30,728 bases of DNA from an uncultured Lachnospiraceae bacterium. GTDB lineage: Bacteria; Bacillota; Clostridia; Lachnospirales; Lachnospiraceae. The stretch spans positions 1 to 30,728 of the forward strand of contig CABUBX010000012.1 of assembly GCA_902489925.1 (NCBI GenBank), in the 5' to 3' direction. Each line of letters opens with the position of its first letter. Within the stretch, counting starts at the first letter, position 1. Position numbers and translations under genes: made by a program. Positions 15,777-23,369 of this stretch are shown here, in pieces. The notes under the pieces were generated by a model, which had not been told where the DNA came from, made no database searches, and was given only the letters and a program-made list of their open reading frames with translations.

Positions 15777-16673
15777 TTAATAACCAAATTTCCGATTCAG
15801 TTTATCTGTAGCAAAATTAATAATACGCAATGTGATAAAAATCTGCACGGCACTGGCAATCGCCATTGCGGCACCATAGCCGGACTGGAATCTTGTAAAG
15901 GACGTATTATAGATTTCAAGCTGCCATGATGTTGTTGAAAGATTCGGGCCGCCGCCTGTTAAAAGGAACGGTTCTGTAAATATACCAAACGCAAGACCTG
16001 CCGCAAGCACAATAACAGTTGTCAGCGTCGGCATAATCATCGGCAGTGTAACATGGATTAATTTATGGAAACCGTGAGAGCCGTCAAGGGCACAGGCCTC
16101 ATTGACATCCGAGCTGATGCTCTCAATACCTGACAGAATAAACAGCGCGTAATAGCCGGACATTTTCCATACAACAATGCCGACCATAATCGCAAACGCA
16201 AAACGCTGGTCTGTCAGCCAGTTAATATTCAAGTTAAAATGTTCACGCAAAAATGTATTAAATACAGAGTTGTAATTAAAGAAATATTTAACAACAACCG
16301 ATGTCGCAACACCTGATGTCAGATACGGTATGAAAAACAAAACTGCGACAATACCTTTGATTTTATCAGGAAGTTTTGAAACTAAAAGCGCAATTACAAG
16401 ACCGCCGATAAAACAAAGAATAACAATAGGTACAAGATATTTGTAAGAGTTTAAAAATGCAGCCTGCACTTTCTTATCACTAAACAAAGCTGTAAAATTC
16501 TTAATTCCGACAAACGTTTTATTTTTTGACATAAGATTCCAGTCCATGACAGACAGCCAAAGCGCCCAAACCAACGGAATCAGGAAAAATATAAGTGAAT
16601 ATACAAGATAGGGCGCATTAAGAATCCAGCCTATCACACCTCTTTTTCTGCTTGGATTTATTCCTTTTTTCAT
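15777..16673 (-). CDS. Sugar ABC importer permease (MalF-type)
   Basis: The first CUT1 permease, 298 residues with about six membrane spans; the first is LVYSLIFFLIPLVWALWLSV, around residues 23-42. The coupling loop SSDVNEACALDGSHGFHKLIHVTLPM is present near residues 198-223. The ATG at 16673 (MKKGINPSRK) is preferred over longer forms because AAGGAGG lies 9 nt upstream. It is separated from the upstream binding-protein gene by a 71-bp gap with a strong hairpin, which probably lowers permease synthesis compared with the lipoprotein. Substrate is inferred as manno-oligosaccharide from operon context. Confidence 0.92.
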   Translation of the reverse strand: MKKGINPSRKRGVIGWILNAPYLVYSLIFFLIPLVWALWLSVMDWNLMSKNKTFVGIKNFTALFSDKKVQAAFLNSYKYLVPIVILCFIGGLVIALLVSKLPDKIKGIVAVLFFIPYLTSGVATSVVVKYFFNYNSVFNTFLREHFNLNINWLTDQRFAFAIMVGIVVWKMSGYYALFILSGIESISSDVNEACALDGSHGFHKLIHVTLPMIMPTLTTVIVLAAGLAFGIFTEPFLLTGGGPNLSTTSWQLEIYNTSFTRFQSGYGAAMAIASAVQIFITLRIINFATDKLNRKFGY

Positions 16674-16696
16674 TTTGATGACCCTCCTTAAAACAG

Positions 16697-16732
16697 CAGG
16701 CCGCACAACCTGTCATCGGATTGTGCAGCCTG
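16697..16732 (-). terminator. Hairpin attenuator between binding protein and permease genes
   Basis: The arms at 16697-16708 and 16721-16732 are complementary over 12 bp with one G-T pair and a 12-nt loop. On the minus strand they are followed by CTGTTTTAA, a short U-tract. The site is 12 bp after the lipoprotein stop codon. It probably combines partial termination with protection of the lipoprotein mRNA 3' end. Confidence 0.65.
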
Positions 16733-16744
16733 TTATCGCTAAAC

Positions 16745-18160
16745 TTATTCAAGTCCGCCTGCTGATTTCATCGCTTCCATCGCAGCTTCAACATATGTTG
16801 TCGCATCCGGTGCATTACCGGCTTGCGCATTTGCAACATCGTTCATATACGGTGCCATCGCTGTCTCTGTAAATGCTGTCCAAATGTCAGCATCCTTGTC
16901 TGTTGCAAGACCAGGCATTGAATATGGTACCCACTGAGCAAGTGCAGATAATTCAGGATATTCATCCATCACAGCTTTAAACGCTTCGTTATCATTTAAG
17001 TCGCCTCTTACAGGAAGCATTGTTGTTGCGTTAAGCCAGTCTAAATCTGTCTGAGCTGAGTTTTCTTTGTTGTATACCCATTTTACAAATTCAACTGCGC
17101 CGGCATGCTCATCTTCTGAAATATTTTCTGTTTTGTAGAATGTAAGACCCTTGGAATCACCAAAGTTATAAGGGATATCGCCTGCTTTTTCAACAAAAGC
17201 CGGTCCATAAACGTAATCTTCGCCGTAAACTTTGTTATTTTCTTTGTAAAGTGAAATTTCCCAAGGTGCGTTAATTGTTACAAGAACTGAAGGTTTTTCT
17301 TCAACCCAAATGCTTGATAATTCACCCTGCTGGATTGTGTTACCGAATGTACCAATAACCTGCATTGCCTTAACTGCACTGTCTTTATCCATTGTGAGCT
17401 TGCCGCCCTCAACAACTGTTTTACCCTGTGAAATTGCATCGTATGGCATCATAAAATCATACCATCTGTCCCAATACTGGTCAGGACGTGTTAATGAAGG
17501 TCTGTAGAAGGAATGTGTAATGCCAACCTCTGCAAGCTCATCCTTTTTCTCACCAAAAGCCTTCATAACTTCTGTAAATTCTTCAATTGTCTCAGGTGCC
17601 TTGTCATAGCCTAATACTTCAAGACCTTTCACATTCCACTGCCATACCATTGGGTTTACATAAACCGGAAGTACATACTGCTTACCGTCAATAGCCCAGT
17701 TTGGCATTGTGTCGCCCATCTGTCTTGCCTCAACAACCTCGTTGAACCAATCTTCTGCAGATAAGTCATAAATAACTTCAGATGCTGCCAATGTTGCAGC
17801 AAAACCTCTGTTGATGTTTTCTGAAACAGCCGGTGCTGTGCCTGTAGCAATCGCATTCTGAATACCTGCCTCAGATGATGGGGATTCAGGCATCTGCTGT
17901 ACCTTAACTTCAACCACCTGTCCGTTAACCTCTGTCTTTGTCTCGTTGAATGCATTAGCCTTTGCTTCCCAGTAGTTGTACTGAACCTGCTGTGGTGCTG
18001 TCCAGAAATCAACGGTAATTGTACCGCCCTTTGACGCACCGCCGTCTGTACCTGCTGCACCTATTGTCTCACCGCTTCCGCTGCCGCCGCCACATGCTGT
18101 AAGTGCTGCTGTTGTCATTGCAGCCGCAAGAAAAAGTGCTGTTGTTTTCTTAAAATTCAT
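16745..18160 (-). CDS. Sugar-binding lipoprotein of the CUT1 importer
   Basis: A surface solute-binding protein (SBP_bac_1 type, family 1 sugar-binding) of 471 residues. The signal peptide MNFKKTTALFLAAAMTTAALTAC ends in the lipobox LTAC, so C23 is lipidated and followed by a flexible Gly/Ser linker. Numerous Trp and Tyr residues (for example SFYRPSLTRPDQYWDRWYDF) fit stacking against sugar rings. A TTTAAAAGGAGGAGA sequence precedes the start. The hairpin downstream would give it the high expression usual for binding proteins. Function as a manno-oligosaccharide binder follows from its neighbours. In Roseburia a similar lipoprotein binds acetylated and galactosylated mannooligomers; whether this one prefers beta-1,4 or beta-1,2 chains is open. 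Confidence 0.92.
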   Translation of the reverse strand: MNFKKTTALFLAAAMTTAALTACGGGSGSGETIGAAGTDGGASKGGTITVDFWTAPQQVQYNYWEAKANAFNETKTEVNGQVVEVKVQQMPESPSSEAGIQNAIATGTAPAVSENINRGFAATLAASEVIYDLSAEDWFNEVVEARQMGDTMPNWAIDGKQYVLPVYVNPMVWQWNVKGLEVLGYDKAPETIEEFTEVMKAFGEKKDELAEVGITHSFYRPSLTRPDQYWDRWYDFMMPYDAISQGKTVVEGGKLTMDKDSAVKAMQVIGTFGNTIQQGELSSIWVEEKPSVLVTINAPWEISLYKENNKVYGEDYVYGPAFVEKAGDIPYNFGDSKGLTFYKTENISEDEHAGAVEFVKWVYNKENSAQTDLDWLNATTMLPVRGDLNDNEAFKAVMDEYPELSALAQWVPYSMPGLATDKDADIWTAFTETAMAPYMNDVANAQAGNAPDATTYVEAAMEAMKSAGGLE

Positions 18161-18188
18161 TATAGTCTCCTCCTTTTAAATAATATAT

Positions 18189-18207
18189 TGTAAAGCTTTC
18201 GCTTACA
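18189..18207. promoter_or_regulatory. Candidate operator/cre-like dyad upstream of the binding-protein gene
   Basis: TGTAAAGC and GCTTACA face each other around a TTTC spacer (GAAA on the minus strand). A further TGTAAAA half site lies at 18216-18222. It sits in the 77-bp gap between the DUF1861 and lipoprotein genes. It partly resembles CcpA cre or LacI-type sites, with several mismatches, and as RNA would fold into a small stem with a GAAA tetraloop. Confidence 0.35.
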
Positions 18208-18237
18208 CTATACGTTGTAAAACTTTAATATAAAAAA

Positions 18238-19182
18238 TTATTCGTAATCCGCAAACGGGTCATCTATTGTGATTGTATGTCCCTCGGCATCACTGACACC
18301 GCAGTACAGCTGTGCCTTTTTATCTCCCAATCTTACAAGCCCGCCTGAGAAAATAACATCACAAAGGTCCGGACGCTTACTTGGACCATCTGCAAAATTT
18401 GCGCGGACAGCAATCAGCTTCATCGGTGAATAGCTCCCGTCCTTCGGGTCAAAGCAAAAGCTTGAAGCATAATAATGTCTGTTGCCCTCGGCATCATATT
18501 TGGCAATATGGGATAAAATACCGACCTTGCCGTTAGAAAGCATATGTAACTCATTACATCCGCCCCATTCTTCTGCAACAAACTGATTTTCAAGTATTGT
18601 CGCCTGCAGAATATGTTCGCAGTCCAGTTCCTCCAAGGAATCAATGATGATATAACCGACTTTGCCGCGTCCGCCGATTTCTCCCTGTGGACGGGTCATC
18701 ACAAGAATTTTTCCGTCCGAGAGCTTTCCAAGACGAATATCCTTCATACGGTCCGGTCCGTTGGCAAAACGCTTCAGACTTTTTAAATTTTCCCCTCTGA
18801 AGAAAATTGTTCTGTAATTAAGTTGTCCCGGATTTTCAACATCATCAAAAATCTCAACACCGCCAATGATAATTTCTCCGTCGATAAATGTCACAAACGG
18901 GTCCTGAAGTTCAAGCGGTTCGATAGTTTTGTCTGCACACCACATATCGCCCGACTGTTTAAAAAAGATAACCTGTGAATGTTCACTGTCTCTCGCTTCT
19001 ACACGCCCTGCAATATATTTTTCGCCTTCAAGTTCAAAAGGTGCTGTAATGTTATAAACGTCTTTTCCTTCACCCATACCCGAAAAATGAATCAAACTGG
19101 AATCATCTTTAAAATTCAAGTTATTAAATTCAAGCATCAGTTCATCGCAAGTACGTACTGTTTTTGAGTCTTGTTGTGCCAT
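18238..19182 (-). CDS. DUF1861 beta-propeller protein (GT108/MTP-like; possible mannosyltransferase/phosphorylase)
   Basis: A 314-residue protein matching DUF1861, a family shared by bacteria and Leishmania. The Leishmania members (MTPs, CAZy GT108) are five-bladed propellers related to GH130 that build and phosphorolyse beta-1,2-mannan. Strand-rich repeats fit a propeller. LQDPFVTFIDGE (92-103) resembles the catalytic (E/Y)DPR site of GH130 with D94 kept but the phosphate-binding Arg replaced by Phe. Later landmarks are KDIRLGKLSDGKILVMTRPQG, EEWGGCNELHML and RPDLCDVIFSGGLVR. The ATG at 19182 is preferred (AAAGGA 6 nt upstream); a longer GTG start at 19209 has no ribosome site. It is the first gene of the region C operon, before the sugar importer. 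The bacterial function is inferred, not established. Confidence 0.75.
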   Translation of the reverse strand: MAQQDSKTVRTCDELMLEFNNLNFKDDSSLIHFSGMGEGKDVYNITAPFELEGEKYIAGRVEARDSEHSQVIFFKQSGDMWCADKTIEPLELQDPFVTFIDGEIIIGGVEIFDDVENPGQLNYRTIFFRGENLKSLKRFANGPDRMKDIRLGKLSDGKILVMTRPQGEIGGRGKVGYIIIDSLEELDCEHILQATILENQFVAEEWGGCNELHMLSNGKVGILSHIAKYDAEGNRHYYASSFCFDPKDGSYSPMKLIAVRANFADGPSKRPDLCDVIFSGGLVRLGDKKAQLYCGVSDAEGHTITIDDPFADYE

Positions 19183-19243
19183 TCGTAGTCCTTTCCGTGG
19201 ATAATCCACTATTTTTTAATCATATTATCTATATTGCTTTCGT

Positions 19244-19262
19244 TGATAATTTGATATTATCA
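19244..19262. promoter_or_regulatory. Perfect 7-bp dyad upstream of the DUF1861 operon
   Basis: TGATAAT and ATTATCA flank a 5-bp spacer about 60-80 bp before the DUF1861 start codon. It is the clearest operator-like dyad in front of this operon and a reasonable target for the LacI regulator encoded further down, although LacI sites usually have a central CG. Confidence 0.4.
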
Positions 19263-19271
19263 CCATTTTAG

Positions 19272-19300
19272 CTTGAATTAAATAGTGTTTTACTTGAATT
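19272..19300. repeat. Direct repeat of CTTGAATT with 21-bp period
   Basis: CTTGAATT occurs at 19272-19279 and 19293-19300, with further similarity in the flanks. A 21-bp period is two helical turns, placing both copies on one DNA face. It lies upstream of the dyad at 19244-19262, in the expected activator position for the DUF1861 operon. Confidence 0.4.
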
Positions 19301-19395
19301 TAACATATTTCATTAAAGTTTTGCACAGTTTTTATCATTTCAGAACATTTCTTGTCGGCAAGTCTATTTAATCACTCATTTGCTGGAATAAAGCA

Positions 19396-19460
19396 AATAA
19401 AGAAAATGACAGCAGAGCACTTTTATCTTTTTCAAAGCACTCGCTGTCATTTTCTTTATT
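19396..19460. terminator. Strong terminator with 18-bp perfect stem, likely bidirectional
   Basis: The arms at 19396-19413 and 19443-19460 are exact complements over 18 bp, with A-rich and T-rich outer ends so that a T-run closes the stem in both directions. Further inner pairing is possible. It overlaps the stop codon of the unknown membrane protein gene and separates region B from the promoter area of the DUF1861 operon. Confidence 0.85.
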
Positions 19461-20211
19461 AAGACGCGGTATTTATTTTCATTTCAAATATCCATTCCAA
19501 AAACTTCTCGTTATTTTCTTTATTTTCACCACCAAGCGGAAATGCAAGCACCTGACGACCGCAGGCTTTCCTCAGGTCTTCACCGGCATCTGCCGCAAAG
19601 TATGCCGCATCGAATATCGTTCCGTCTGTATACAAGCCGCAAAGATATGTATTTCCGTCAGCATCTGTGCCGTAACAGAAGCAATCCTCATATTTTTCAA
19701 GCACTTCCTCAGAAAATAATTCCGTCAAATCATAGTAGCTGCGCTCGATGCTGTTGCAGTGAGCCATAAAACTCTCCGGCATTACCGCCGCATCAATCAT
19801 ATTTTGAGACAAATTAAGAAAATATTTATCATGTGTCGAAAAATCCGAAGCCGGTGAGCCATCCGCATAAACCAACTGTCCGTCATCATTGTACATATAC
19901 GGAATATTATAATTGGAATCAACAGTGACCTCCTCACGCCGGCTGTCAATGCTAAGAAAGCTTCCAAGCGAGGCTTTAAGCGCCTCATCCTTTTCTACAT
20001 CCATTACCTCATTGACAACGGCAAAATGATAAACCGTTTCCCGATTATTGAAAATAAGCTGCCAAAGCACACCGACAAAAAGCGCAAAAAGCGCTGCCAG
20101 CGCAAGAATATGAACCTTATAATAATCCCAAATATAAGCCGCCTTCTCCTTTTTATTCATCGACGCCATTTTCTCTTTTTCCGAAACAATTCTTTCTTTA
20201 AGCCAGCCCAT
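19459..20211 (-). CDS. Single-span membrane protein of unknown function
   Basis: I do not recognise a named family with a function. The 250-residue protein has a charged cytoplasmic N-terminus (MNKKEKAAYIWDYYKVH), one membrane span at about residues 34-54, and a roughly 195-residue outside domain, with AVMPESFMAHCNSIERSYYDLTE and CFCYGTDADGNTYLCGLYTDG as notable stretches. The KEKAAYIWDYYK opening is, in my recollection, common in Firmicute membrane proteins encoded next to YesL genes. The start is 2 bp after the yesL-like stop, with GGGAGAGT as ribosome site, so the two are translationally coupled and probably form a complex or act at one step. Its position after a glycosidase suggests a role linked to sugar uptake, but that is speculation. 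Confidence 0.8.
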   Translation of the reverse strand: MGWLKERIVSEKEKMASMNKKEKAAYIWDYYKVHILALAALFALFVGVLWQLIFNNRETVYHFAVVNEVMDVEKDEALKASLGSFLSIDSRREEVTVDSNYNIPYMYNDDGQLVYADGSPASDFSTHDKYFLNLSQNMIDAAVMPESFMAHCNSIERSYYDLTELFSEEVLEKYEDCFCYGTDADGNTYLCGLYTDGTIFDAAYFAADAGEDLRKACGRQVLAFPLGGENKENNEKFLEWIFEMKINTAS

Positions 20212-20213
20212 AT

Positions 20214-20831
20214 TTACTCTCCCTGCTCTTCGAGATATTTTTCAAAACGCATCCGCACATAAAACGTCCATGGATAGGCAAGCAATACAATACCAAAAGC
20301 AACAAACAAAAACCAGACAGCAAATATATGCTCCATCACAAGCACCGCATAACCTGTCACCACAATGCCCATCGCGAGACTGACAGGAAAATATTTAAAA
20401 GCGAAAATTGCTGCGTTTTTAAACATATTTTTGACAGTATTTTCAAACTTTGCCATCAGAGGAAACAGCCAGCATCCAATCATAACAACAATGGCAATTA
20501 AAATCACCGTTGCCGTCACAAACATCGGCTTATACTGACTTTCAGATACCGACCATATCTGGATATCTACAATAAGCAGTGCCAAAATTGCTGTATATAT
20601 CAAGCCGACAACAGCCCCTTTTTTGAAATTTGATGCAAAAGCTTTAAAATACATCTTTGTTACAGGACCTTCCTCATCTTTGCTCATGGCAAGCATAACT
20701 GTATAAAGTGCCGTCAGAGCCGGTCCGATTGTAATTACAGGAATACATGTGATGATACAGTAAATATTTAACAGACAAAGATCAAACAGCTTTGTCATCT
20801 TTCTTCCAAAAAGACTGTCCAGCGAAAACAT
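20214..20831 (-). CDS. YesL-like (DUF624) membrane protein
   Basis: A polytopic inner-membrane protein of 205 residues with about five hydrophobic spans (near 17-37, 74-92, 102-127, 143-163 and 165-188). It opens MFSLDSLFGRKMTKLFDLCLLNIYCIITCIPVITIGPALTALY, the hallmark of DUF624/YesL proteins, which recur in Firmicute sugar-utilisation operons. Their biochemical role is not known; an accessory role in import has been suggested by context. AGGAGG precedes the start. It follows the GH1 gene by 24 bp and leads directly into the unknown membrane protein. Confidence 0.85.
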   Translation of the reverse strand: MFSLDSLFGRKMTKLFDLCLLNIYCIITCIPVITIGPALTALYTVMLAMSKDEEGPVTKMYFKAFASNFKKGAVVGLIYTAILALLIVDIQIWSVSESQYKPMFVTATVILIAIVVMIGCWLFPLMAKFENTVKNMFKNAAIFAFKYFPVSLAMGIVVTGYAVLVMEHIFAVWFLFVAFGIVLLAYPWTFYVRMRFEKYLEEQGE

Positions 20832-20855
20832 ACAAACGCCTCCTAATGTGTTTTA

Positions 20856-22223
20856 TTAAAACGGCAGCTTGGCACCGTTTGTCTCAATCACTTTCTTATA
20901 CCAGTAAGCAGAATCCTTGAAAATTCTCTGCTGTGTCACATAATCAATGTAAATAAGGCCAAAACGTTCAGAATAACCTTTTGCCCATTCAAAATTATCC
21001 ATCAGCGACCATTGGAAATAACCGCGGATATCTGTGCCGTCCTCGGCAGCTTTGCGAAGCTCATAAAGATATCTTCCGAGGAAATCAATACGATTCGGGT
21101 CATGCACCTTTCCATCCACCGAAACCGTATCATGGCAGGACAGACCATTTTCTGTAATATAGATTGGCAGGCCATAACGCTCATACAAAAATTTCGGTCC
21201 CCAGTAGAGACATTCCGGTGTTACAGGCCACTGTATTCCTGTTTTAGGAAAGCCTGCATAGCGGTCAACATACTCCGGCGTACCGTCTGCCCCGGCCTGC
21301 ATACATGTACCGTTATAAATGTTCTGTCCGTAAAAATCAAGCGGCTGCTGCATCAGCTTTAAGTCCTCCGGACGAATGTTCGGCAGCCATTTCTCATACA
21401 GCTTCAAGCCATCCTCAGGATATTTTCCGAAAATCACAGGGTCTGACCACCAGCTGACATTCCAACTCCACTGATTTGGATTTGTCGGACAGGCAAACAA
21501 TGCCTTTCTCGCCGCTTCAATATCTTCTGCACGATTTGTTTTCGGATAACACATCGTTCCTGTCGGGGCATAACCGATACGAATCGGCTGCTTTGCAGCT
21601 GCACGCATCGCCTGTACAGCCTTACCGTGAGCCATAAGGACATGGTGCGCCATAAGAAATGTATCCTTTAACGGATTTTTAAGCGCCGGCGCATGCTCTG
21701 CCGTCACATGACCCAGACCGATAAAACATTGAGGCTCATTAAAAGTTATAAAGTTTTTCACTCTGTCCGAAAAATTTTCTGCAACGACGCGGGCATATTC
21801 AGCAAACCAGTCCACACTGTCCGGATTCATCCAGCCGCCGCGAATATAAAGCTCATACGGATAATCCCAGTGAAACAAGGTTACATACGGCTCGATGCCG
21901 TTTGCCAGCAGTTCATCAATGAGATGATTATAAAATTCAATGCCCTTTGGATTCACTTTTCCCTTACCCTCAGGCATAATTCTAGGCCAGCTTATAGAAA
22001 AACGATAAGCTTTAAGCCCCATTTCTTTCATCATTTTGACATCTTCTTTATAAAGCTCATAATGATTACATGCAACATCACCGTTATGATTCTCATAAAC
22101 CTTTCCCGAATCCATACAGAAAACATCCCATATATTTAATCCCTTACCGTCTTTATAGGCCGCACCTTCAACCTGATATGAGGCTGTTGCCGCACCCCAT
22201 GCAAAATCCTTACAAAATCCCAT
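20856..22223 (-). CDS. GH1 beta-glucosidase-type glycosidase
   Basis: A cytoplasmic retaining beta-glycosidase of 455 residues, the normal GH1 length. The acid/base Glu is E163 in TFNEPQC and the nucleophile E358 in ITENGLS. The N-terminal GFCKDFAWGAATASYQVEGA and the C-terminal GYFQWSLMDNFEWAKGYSERFGL are standard. In this setting it probably removes terminal glucose from glucomannan fragments or cellobiose, since the region A phosphorylases cannot pass a non-reducing glucose. A 6-phospho-beta-glucosidase role is less likely because no PTS gene is nearby. AGGGGACAA precedes the ATG. It starts a new segment after the GC-rich hairpin that follows manA, with a small dyad (22239-22254) in its leader. 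Confidence 0.92.
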   Translation of the reverse strand: MGFCKDFAWGAATASYQVEGAAYKDGKGLNIWDVFCMDSGKVYENHNGDVACNHYELYKEDVKMMKEMGLKAYRFSISWPRIMPEGKGKVNPKGIEFYNHLIDELLANGIEPYVTLFHWDYPYELYIRGGWMNPDSVDWFAEYARVVAENFSDRVKNFITFNEPQCFIGLGHVTAEHAPALKNPLKDTFLMAHHVLMAHGKAVQAMRAAAKQPIRIGYAPTGTMCYPKTNRAEDIEAARKALFACPTNPNQWSWNVSWWSDPVIFGKYPEDGLKLYEKWLPNIRPEDLKLMQQPLDFYGQNIYNGTCMQAGADGTPEYVDRYAGFPKTGIQWPVTPECLYWGPKFLYERYGLPIYITENGLSCHDTVSVDGKVHDPNRIDFLGRYLYELRKAAEDGTDIRGYFQWSLMDNFEWAKGYSERFGLIYIDYVTQQRIFKDSAYWYKKVIETNGAKLPF

Positions 22224-22238
22224 ATTTATTGTCCCCTT

Positions 22239-22254
22239 TCTGTTTCAAAACAGA
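22239..22254. promoter_or_regulatory. Small dyad in the GH1 leader
   Basis: TCTGTTT and AAACAGA flank two central bases, ending 16 bp before the GH1 start codon. It could be an operator or a small RNA stem close to the ribosome site. No matching copy was noticed in front of the other operons, which weakens an operator reading. Confidence 0.3.
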
Positions 22255-22291
22255 CAGCGAAACTCTGAACCAAAAACATAAACCGTGATAC

Positions 22292-22353
22292 AACAAAACC
22301 GCCGCAGCACCGCCGCAAAATGAACAGGCATTTTACGCACAGCACCGCGGCGG
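22292..22353 (-). terminator. GC-rich hairpin after manA
   Basis: CCGCCGC (22299-22305) pairs with GCGGCGG (22347-22353), and a second stem forms between CAAAATGA-side and TTTTA-side bases around a CCTGTT loop. On the minus strand TTTTGTT follows. It sits between manA and GH1 and probably ends or weakens the region A transcript, making GH1 and its two membrane genes a separate or lower-expressed segment. Confidence 0.6.
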
Positions 22354-22384
22354 CCTTAATCGTCAGGTAAAACCATCCGACACT

Positions 22385-23326
22385 TTAAATCGTTGTCATC
22401 AACGCATCACATGTCCCTTCGATTTCATAATCACCGGTACCTGCCGGAATAAAGAGACTGTCGCCCTTCTTAAATTCCACACTGTCATCTGATGTTTTGA
22501 TTGTTCCGCTGCCATCTAATATAAGCAGGCTTAAAAATGATGTTTCATCAACCGAACCGGATACTTTTTTAACATGACTGCCATCCATTGCAAGCTTATC
22601 CACTGTAAAATATTTACAGCTTCCAAGATGCGGCGCAAAAGATTTCTGGCATTCCATCGGTGTTGTATTTGTCACCTTTAATGCCTTGTCCACATGAAGC
22701 TGTCTAGGATTGCCGTCCTTATCCAGTCTTCCGTAATCGTACACGCGATATGTCACGTTTGAATTTTGCTGAATTTCCGCAATCACAATACCTGCACCGA
22801 TTGCATGAATTGTACCTGATTCGATGAAGAAAACATCACCCTTCTTCACCTGAACCTTATTGAGCACATCTGTCAGTGTATTGTTCTCAATTCTTTCCTT
22901 AAATTCAGCTTCATCAACCTTCTGCGAAAAACCAAAGTAAAGGCTCGCACCTTCCTCGCAGTCAACAACATACCACATCTCTGTCTTACCGTACTGATTT
23001 TCATTTTTAAGCGCATAATCATCGCTCGGATGTACCTGGATAGATAAATCCTGCTTCGCATCAATAAACTTAATCAGTATCGGGAAGTTTTCAAACTGCT
23101 CACAGTGGCTTCCAAGCACACCCTTGCCGCAGCTTTCAACATATTCTTCAAGTGTCTTTCCCGCATATTCTCCGTTTGCAATGCAGCTTGGGCCGTCAGG
23201 ATGACAGGATAACTCCCATGTCTCTGCCAGCTTTTCTCCGTCATATTTTTTGCCGAAATCTGTCACCAGCTTTGTACCGCCCCAAAGGTAATCTTTACCT
23301 GCAGGAATTAATTTCAAAACAGCCAT
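22385..23326 (-). CDS. manA: Mannose-6-phosphate isomerase
   Basis: A zinc-dependent type I phosphomannose isomerase converting mannose 6-phosphate to fructose 6-phosphate for glycolysis. The short Firmicute form of 313 residues opens with KLIPAGKDYLWGGTKL. Zinc-ligand blocks are QVHPSD (H99), the Glu in KTEMWY (E116) and the His in GTIHAIG (H174). The cupin barrel and the C-terminal GDSLFIPAGTGDY are as expected. AGGAGG precedes the ATG. It follows the phosphohexomutase by 43 bp, and the two enzymes give the last two steps from the mannose 1-phosphate made by the GH130 phosphorylases. The hairpin after it marks the likely end of the main transcript. Confidence 0.93.
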   Translation of the reverse strand: MAVLKLIPAGKDYLWGGTKLVTDFGKKYDGEKLAETWELSCHPDGPSCIANGEYAGKTLEEYVESCGKGVLGSHCEQFENFPILIKFIDAKQDLSIQVHPSDDYALKNENQYGKTEMWYVVDCEEGASLYFGFSQKVDEAEFKERIENNTLTDVLNKVQVKKGDVFFIESGTIHAIGAGIVIAEIQQNSNVTYRVYDYGRLDKDGNPRQLHVDKALKVTNTTPMECQKSFAPHLGSCKYFTVDKLAMDGSHVKKVSGSVDETSFLSLLILDGSGTIKTSDDSVEFKKGDSLFIPAGTGDYEIEGTCDALMTTI

Positions 23327-23369
23327 TTTTAAATCCTCCTAATTATTACTTGTTTCTATCATAACACAA

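Noticed and set aside
18238..19182. Ordinary GH130 phosphorylase assignment for the DUF1861 protein
   Set aside because: The DPR phosphate-binding Arg and the GGGA(V/A)P and YH phosphate-site blocks of the three GH130 proteins here are absent.
20856..22223. 6-phospho-beta-glucosidase reading for the GH1 gene
   Set aside because: No PTS gene is present and the surrounding importer and phosphorylases handle unphosphorylated sugars. Specificity still cannot be excluded from sequence alone.
22297..22316. Short GCCGC-rich repeats as a possible CRISPR or repeat array
   Set aside because: They are the two arms of one hairpin, with no regular spacers and no further copies.
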